From WRMS01 sp038562165 (lineage in GTDB: Bacteria; Bacillota; Peptococcia; DRI-13; UBA5745), in the NCBI GenBank assembly GCA_038562165.1, contig JBCFAO010000007.1, forward strand, positions 41,284-105,283: 64,000 nucleotides of DNA, in the 5' to 3' direction. Positions 60,550-64,000 of this stretch are shown here, one piece after another. Every line of letters starts with the position of its first letter. Position 1 is the first letter of the stretch. The position numbers were made by a program, and so were the translations under genes. A model generated the notes under the pieces. The model was not told the DNA's origin. It saw only the letters and a list, made by a program, of their open reading frames with translations, and made no database searches.

Positions 60550-63255
60550 TTACCGGTCACTAGTTTGACCTTTTATAGCAGACAAAACTTTTTCCTTCGT
60601 CAGGGGAATGCTGGTGACTCTGGCTCCAACGGCTTTGCTTACCGCATTCATAATGGCAGGAGTCACAGGCACCGTGGCTACTTCGGATATACCTTTAGCG
60701 CCGTAAGGACCTAAAGGCTCCGGGTTTTCAACAAGAATCAAGTCATACAAGGGTGTTTCGTCTATGCGGGGCAGGCCCAGATCCTTATAGTGATTCTGCA
60801 AGGGTATTCCTTCAGCGGAGCTAAATCTTTCCGTCAAAGCCCAGCCGATTCCCATAGAGCAACTGCCCTGAATTTGCCCTTCAATAATATGGGGATTAAT
60901 GGCCCGGCCCACATCGTGGCAAGCCACCACCTTCAGCACCTTTACCTCGCCGGTTTCCTTATCAACTTCAACGATTACGCCCTGGGTAGTGTAGGCATAG
61001 GAAGGATAATTGCGGTACCGGTCACCGGCGGCCTTTCTGCCTTCATTATCATGCAAAGCATAGGTTTTAGGCGCGGTGAAGGTGTATTCTGCGGAGCAGG
61101 TTTCTCCGGGCTGCCAGGGTTTTTCAGCAAGTTTTTGCTTTATTGCTTTGCAAGCCTCCACTACCGCTCTGCCGCTGCACAAGGTCTGCCGCTCACTGAC
61201 CGCTTGACCATGCCTGATGGTACGGGCCGTATCCCCGCTAATTACTGTGATTTTATCCGGCTCCGCATTCAAGGCTTCTGCACAAAGCTGCAGCATAGCG
61301 GTACGGAAACCCTGCCCCATATCGACGCCGGAAACCCTAAGCTCCCAGGACCCGTCCGTGCAAAGAGTAATGATGGCGCCGCCGTCATCCGTTACCCCCT
61401 TGCCTACACCAACGTTCTTATATCCGCTGGCCATGCCCCAGCCTAAAACCTTGGAGCCCTTGGGATACTTGCCTTCATATTCTTTCAGTGCTTTCTCCAG
61501 CCCTTCTTTGCACAAACGCACCGTGTCCAAAATTCCCACGCTATAATCAACGTGCTGTCCGGTAAAGGTCACATCTCCGGGTTTAACGCCGTTTTTCATT
61601 CTTACTTCAAAAGGATCCAGCCCAAGGCGCTGGGCCCCGATATCCAGGGCCACCTCTACCGCAATTGCCGCCTGATTGATTCCAAAGCCTCGAAAAGCGC
61701 CGCCCAAAACGTTGTTGGTCTTTAATGCCTTGCCCAGAACCCGGCCGCTGGGTATGCGGTAGGGACCGCAGGAAAAAATCATGCTCTGCTCCAGCACCCC
61801 CGGCGTCAGATTCATGTAAGGGCCGCCATCCATCAGGAAAAAAGCGTCCACGTATTGGATGACGCCATCTTTGCTTAAACCAACTTCATAATCAATTTTA
61901 AAAGGATGGCGCTTAGTGGTACGGCGCAGGGATTCCCGGCGATTTAAGACCAGCCGCACCGGCCTTTTCAAATGCCAGGCGGCGACGGCCGCCATGGGCT
62001 CCATATAGGGATCGCATTTTTTACCGAAGCCCCCTCCCAGCGGCGGCGCTATGACGCGAATATATTCGGGGGCCACAGCCAAAACCTTAGCAATCATTTC
62101 CCGCAATTCATAAGGCGATTGGGTGGAGCAATAAACGGTAATGCCCTCTCCCTCAGGCAGGGCGATGGCTGCCTCCGTCTCCATACAGGCATGTTCCTGC
62201 CAGGGAATATTGTAATTCACTTTTACTACTTCAAGATTTTCGTCTTTTTTGGCTTCCTCCACATCGCCGGTTTCATAAGAAATGGTTTTAAACAAGGACT
62301 CATTCTCTGCGGCCTTCTCCATGGTATAAATGCCGGGGAGCTTTTCATAGGCCACTTTAACTTTGCCCGCCGCCGCCCTGGCCTGCTCTTCCGTCTCAGC
62401 CACCACCAAGGCCACTCCATCGCCGATAAAGGCAACCCTGTCCTGGCAGAATACGGGCTGGTCGGGAATCAACTGGCCAAAACCATTTTGGCCGGGCACA
62501 TCCTTGCAGGTAAAGATACGCACTACCCCGGGCATCCCGGCAGCCTCTCCCGTATCAATATCCAATATCTTGCCGCAAGGGATAGCCGTCCAGACCACGG
62601 CCCCCTGGAGCATTCCTGCAAATTCATAATCGCCGGTAAATTTCAGCCTGCCCTGGGCCTTTGCCAAGCCTTCCATGTCCCAGAGGGATTGGCCCATTAC
62701 TTTCCCGGCAGGAGCTTCCATATCCGCCCCCGTCGAACCCATAACAATTTCCGTCTTTTCCATGAAGTATTGCGGCGCCGCATCAGGATTTTCGTTCAGC
62801 CGTTTGGCCGCCAAATGTATGGCCTCGATGATTTTGACATATCCGGTACAGCGGCAATAATTGTGTTTCAAAGCTTCATTGATTTGATCAGCGGTAGGAT
62901 TCTTGTGCCGGTCAAGGAGGGCTTTGATGGCCATCACCATGCCGGGAGTACAATAGCCGCATTGCACAGCCCCCACGTCTAATAAAGCTTTTTGTATCGG
63001 GTGGGCCACTCCCTCCGGGGACAGCCCCTCAATAGTCAGTACCTTTGCTCTCTCTAAATTCTTTAAAAGCACGATGCAAGAACGCTTGGCTTCACCGTTG
63101 ACAATTACCGTACAAGCGCCACAGTGGCCGGTACCGCAGGCTTCCTTCGTGCCTTTCAAGCACTCTTTATTGCGGAGATATTTTAAAAGGGTAGTTCCAG
63201 GGCCATACCCGGCAGTAACCAATTTGCCGTTCAATTCGAAATTCACCGTATTCAC
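60550..63255 (-). CDS. Mop-type molybdenum/tungsten hydroxylase (aldehyde oxidoreductase or xanthine dehydrogenase family)
   Basis: A 901-residue single-chain enzyme. Residues 1-160 hold two [2Fe-2S] clusters: CLKGTKEACGTGHCGACTVI with a fourth Cys later, and CGYCTPGMVMA with CRCTG. The rest is the molybdopterin-binding part (GGGFGKKCDPYMEPMAAVAA; GGAFRGFGINQAAIAVE; GVDMGQGFRTAML; and GAKGISEVA, whose Glu is the catalytic base in this family). There is no FAD domain. The layout and length match Desulfovibrio-type aldehyde oxidoreductase. Substrate could also be a purine or N-heterocycle. No molybdenum cofactor gene is adjacent. It is preceded by an inverted repeat at 63401-63446. Confidence 0.9.
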   Translation of the reverse strand: MNTVNFELNGKLVTAGYGPGTTLLKYLRNKECLKGTKEACGTGHCGACTVIVNGEAKRSCIVLLKNLERAKVLTIEGLSPEGVAHPIQKALLDVGAVQCGYCTPGMVMAIKALLDRHKNPTADQINEALKHNYCRCTGYVKIIEAIHLAAKRLNENPDAAPQYFMEKTEIVMGSTGADMEAPAGKVMGQSLWDMEGLAKAQGRLKFTGDYEFAGMLQGAVVWTAIPCGKILDIDTGEAAGMPGVVRIFTCKDVPGQNGFGQLIPDQPVFCQDRVAFIGDGVALVVAETEEQARAAAGKVKVAYEKLPGIYTMEKAAENESLFKTISYETGDVEEAKKDENLEVVKVNYNIPWQEHACMETEAAIALPEGEGITVYCSTQSPYELREMIAKVLAVAPEYIRVIAPPLGGGFGKKCDPYMEPMAAVAAWHLKRPVRLVLNRRESLRRTTKRHPFKIDYEVGLSKDGVIQYVDAFFLMDGGPYMNLTPGVLEQSMIFSCGPYRIPSGRVLGKALKTNNVLGGAFRGFGINQAAIAVEVALDIGAQRLGLDPFEVRMKNGVKPGDVTFTGQHVDYSVGILDTVRLCKEGLEKALKEYEGKYPKGSKVLGWGMASGYKNVGVGKGVTDDGGAIITLCTDGSWELRVSGVDMGQGFRTAMLQLCAEALNAEPDKITVISGDTARTIRHGQAVSERQTLCSGRAVVEACKAIKQKLAEKPWQPGETCSAEYTFTAPKTYALHDNEGRKAAGDRYRNYPSYAYTTQGVIVEVDKETGEVKVLKVVACHDVGRAINPHIIEGQIQGSCSMGIGWALTERFSSAEGIPLQNHYKDLGLPRIDETPLYDLILVENPEPLGPYGAKGISEVATVPVTPAIMNAVSKAVGARVTSIPLTKEKVLSAIKGQTSDR

Positions 63256-63400
63256 TGTGAGCCCCTCCTTGCTTTATGCAGCTTACTTAAGGCAGCTTCG
63301 GGAAAACCAGCTTACTATCCGGGGAGACAGTTTGTGTTTCGGAAAGGCGGTCTGCTATTCTTAAGACAATTTACATCCTGGCAGACAAGCTCGTATCCCC

Positions 63401-63446
63401 GGAAACAAGATTGAGTATGTTACAGTTATAACACGATCTTGTTTCC
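63401..63446. promoter_or_regulatory. Inverted repeat upstream of the Mop-type gene
   Basis: GGAAACAAGAT (63401-63411) faces its exact complement (63436-63446), enclosing TGTTACAGTTATAACA, which is itself a partial palindrome. It lies about 150 bases upstream of the start and may be an operator or promoter region. Confidence 0.5.
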
Positions 63447-63503
63447 CAGTCAACAAGTTTTGCAAAACCAGACGCCTGCTTTGACCTGCGGATAAGTTGA
63501 AAC

Positions 63504-63658
63504 GGCTGGCTGGAGCGGTTGACTGGAGCGGCTGGCTGGAGCGGTTTGGAGGGTTGAGTCGAGCCGGCGGCATCGATTTTTCTTGGAGCCCCAAGGCACA
63601 ACAATGGGGCAGCGGGCAACGAGGCAGTGGGCAACGAGGCTGTGCCCAACGAGGCTGT
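63504..63658. repeat. Two short tandem repeats in the 63256-64000 gap
   Basis: GGAGCGG recurs at 63512, 63525 and 63538 (13-bp period) within a 26-bp duplication of GGCTGGCTGGAGCGGTT. Then a 15-bp unit, GGGCAACGAGGCAGT and close variants, occurs three times at 63614, 63629 and 63644. Frames crossing this on both strands are low-complexity and not believable genes. Confidence 0.75.
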
Positions 63659-63700
63659 GCCCCTTTGGTGACGGCACCCCGCACGGCAGTGACCCCCAAT

Positions 63701-63885
63701 TGTGCAAAATTGCAGGTTTGTACTCTAGCGACGGCGGTTTTGTGCAAAATTGCAGGTTTGTAAGAGCTTTCATCTGTAGAAATCCGGCTTTTAGTCTATT
63801 TAGGGCTAAAAACGGCCATAAAGCAGGGGATTTGACTTAACAAACTTGCAATTTTGCTCCTTTTTGAGCAAAGAGGGTGACAAAC
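63701..63885. repeat. Intergenic array 9 (2 forward, 1 reverse plus a cut copy)
   Basis: Forward copies at 63701-63722 and 63741-63762 (40 bp apart, identical over TGTGCAAAATTGCAGGTTTGTA). A reverse copy starts at 63840 (ACAAACTTGCAATTTTGC). Another ACAAAC begins at 63880, exactly 40 bp on, but after six bases the sequence changes to the CGAGGG terminal repeat. The centre has GGGCTAAAAACGGCC. Confidence 0.85.
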
Positions 63886-64000
63886 CGAGGGCACTGAAAA
63901 AGCACCCCTTTTATGAGACAAAAGGTTTACTTCTCCTCAATTCGCCGAAAGAGGAAGATCCATTTGGTGAAAGTTGAAGAAGAAAAAGCGCTCATTGCGC
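63886..64000 (+). mobile_element. Left end of an element entering from the right edge of the window
   Basis: CGAGGGCACTGAAAAAGC (63886-63903) is identical to the left terminal repeat of the element at 13928. The right end is outside the window. A frame starting GTG at 63967, with GAGGAAGA upstream (AAAGAGGAAGA, then eight bases), reads VKVEEEKALIA to the edge and could be the start of a transposase; it is too short to identify. Confidence 0.55.

Noticed and set aside
63361..63747. Frames on both strands with Arg/Pro/Cys or Gly/Gln repeats
   Set aside because: They translate the 13-bp and 15-bp tandem repeats and array 9; composition is not protein-like.

Overview
The window looks like a chromosomal segment of an anaerobic, endospore-forming member of the Bacillota (Clostridia-like). 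The reasons are a gerA-gerC-gerB germinant-receptor operon, a ylbJ sporulation gene, ferredoxin-dependent 2-oxoacid oxidoreductases (por and ior), phosphate acetyltransferase, a Na+-pumping decarboxylase, a tungsten/molybdenum-type hydroxylase and strong AGGAGG-type ribosome binding sites. The base composition is moderately GC-rich (impression, not computed). I cannot name the genus.

Layout. 1-430: tail of a membrane transporter. 579-7888 (minus): an eight-gene operon, mmdA-mmdD-mmdC-thioesterase-mmdB-acyl-CoA dehydrogenase-etfB-etfA, combining a sodium-translocating acyl-CoA decarboxylase with acyl-CoA oxidation. 8612-12542: pta, then tmcAL and ylbJ. 13219-20145: a GntR/FCD regulator and an operon of TRAP transporter (PQM), M20 amidohydrolase and a LarA-like racemase; both promoters carry the same palindromic core. 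20150-26184: glutamate synthase gltBD. 26757-30584: a NitT/TauT-type ABC importer cotranscribed with a DUF5714 protein and a small lipoyl-like protein. 30880-32736: a coiled-coil protein, rsmD and an orphan ECF sigma factor. 32844-35917: a GtrB/GtrA/GtrII-like glycosylation cassette. 36035-37667: a PPOX-fold protein, the last 46 codons of a lost oligopeptide ABC ATPase, a tRNA-like gene with its own promoter and terminator, and a secreted protein. 37805-40472: a second NitT/TauT-type ABC importer. 40886-46996: a DUF559-like protein, nagB, a YczE-type membrane protein, an isochorismatase-like hydrolase, a PucR regulator. 46067-51688: por and ior operons. 52111-55001: AmmeMemoRadiSam genes. 55028-63255: YibE/F, the ger operon and a Mop-type hydroxylase.

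The most striking signal is not a gene. Nine intergenic regions carry arrays of a short motif (typically TGTGCAAAATTGCAGGTTTG). Copies on the left of each array read forward and copies on the right read in reverse complement, mostly spaced 40-41 bp, around a centre that in two arrays holds the same ATTTGGCC...GGCCAAAT inverted repeat. Within an array the motif core is alike; between arrays it differs. At 13928-14173 three copies lie inside a 246-bp element with terminal inverted repeats and a 6-bp target duplication. At 63886 the same terminal repeat cuts an array exactly where the next copy should continue. I know of no named family that matches. The second candidate is the tRNA-like gene at 36851-36923, which folds as a cloverleaf but lacks U33 and has a bulged acceptor stem.
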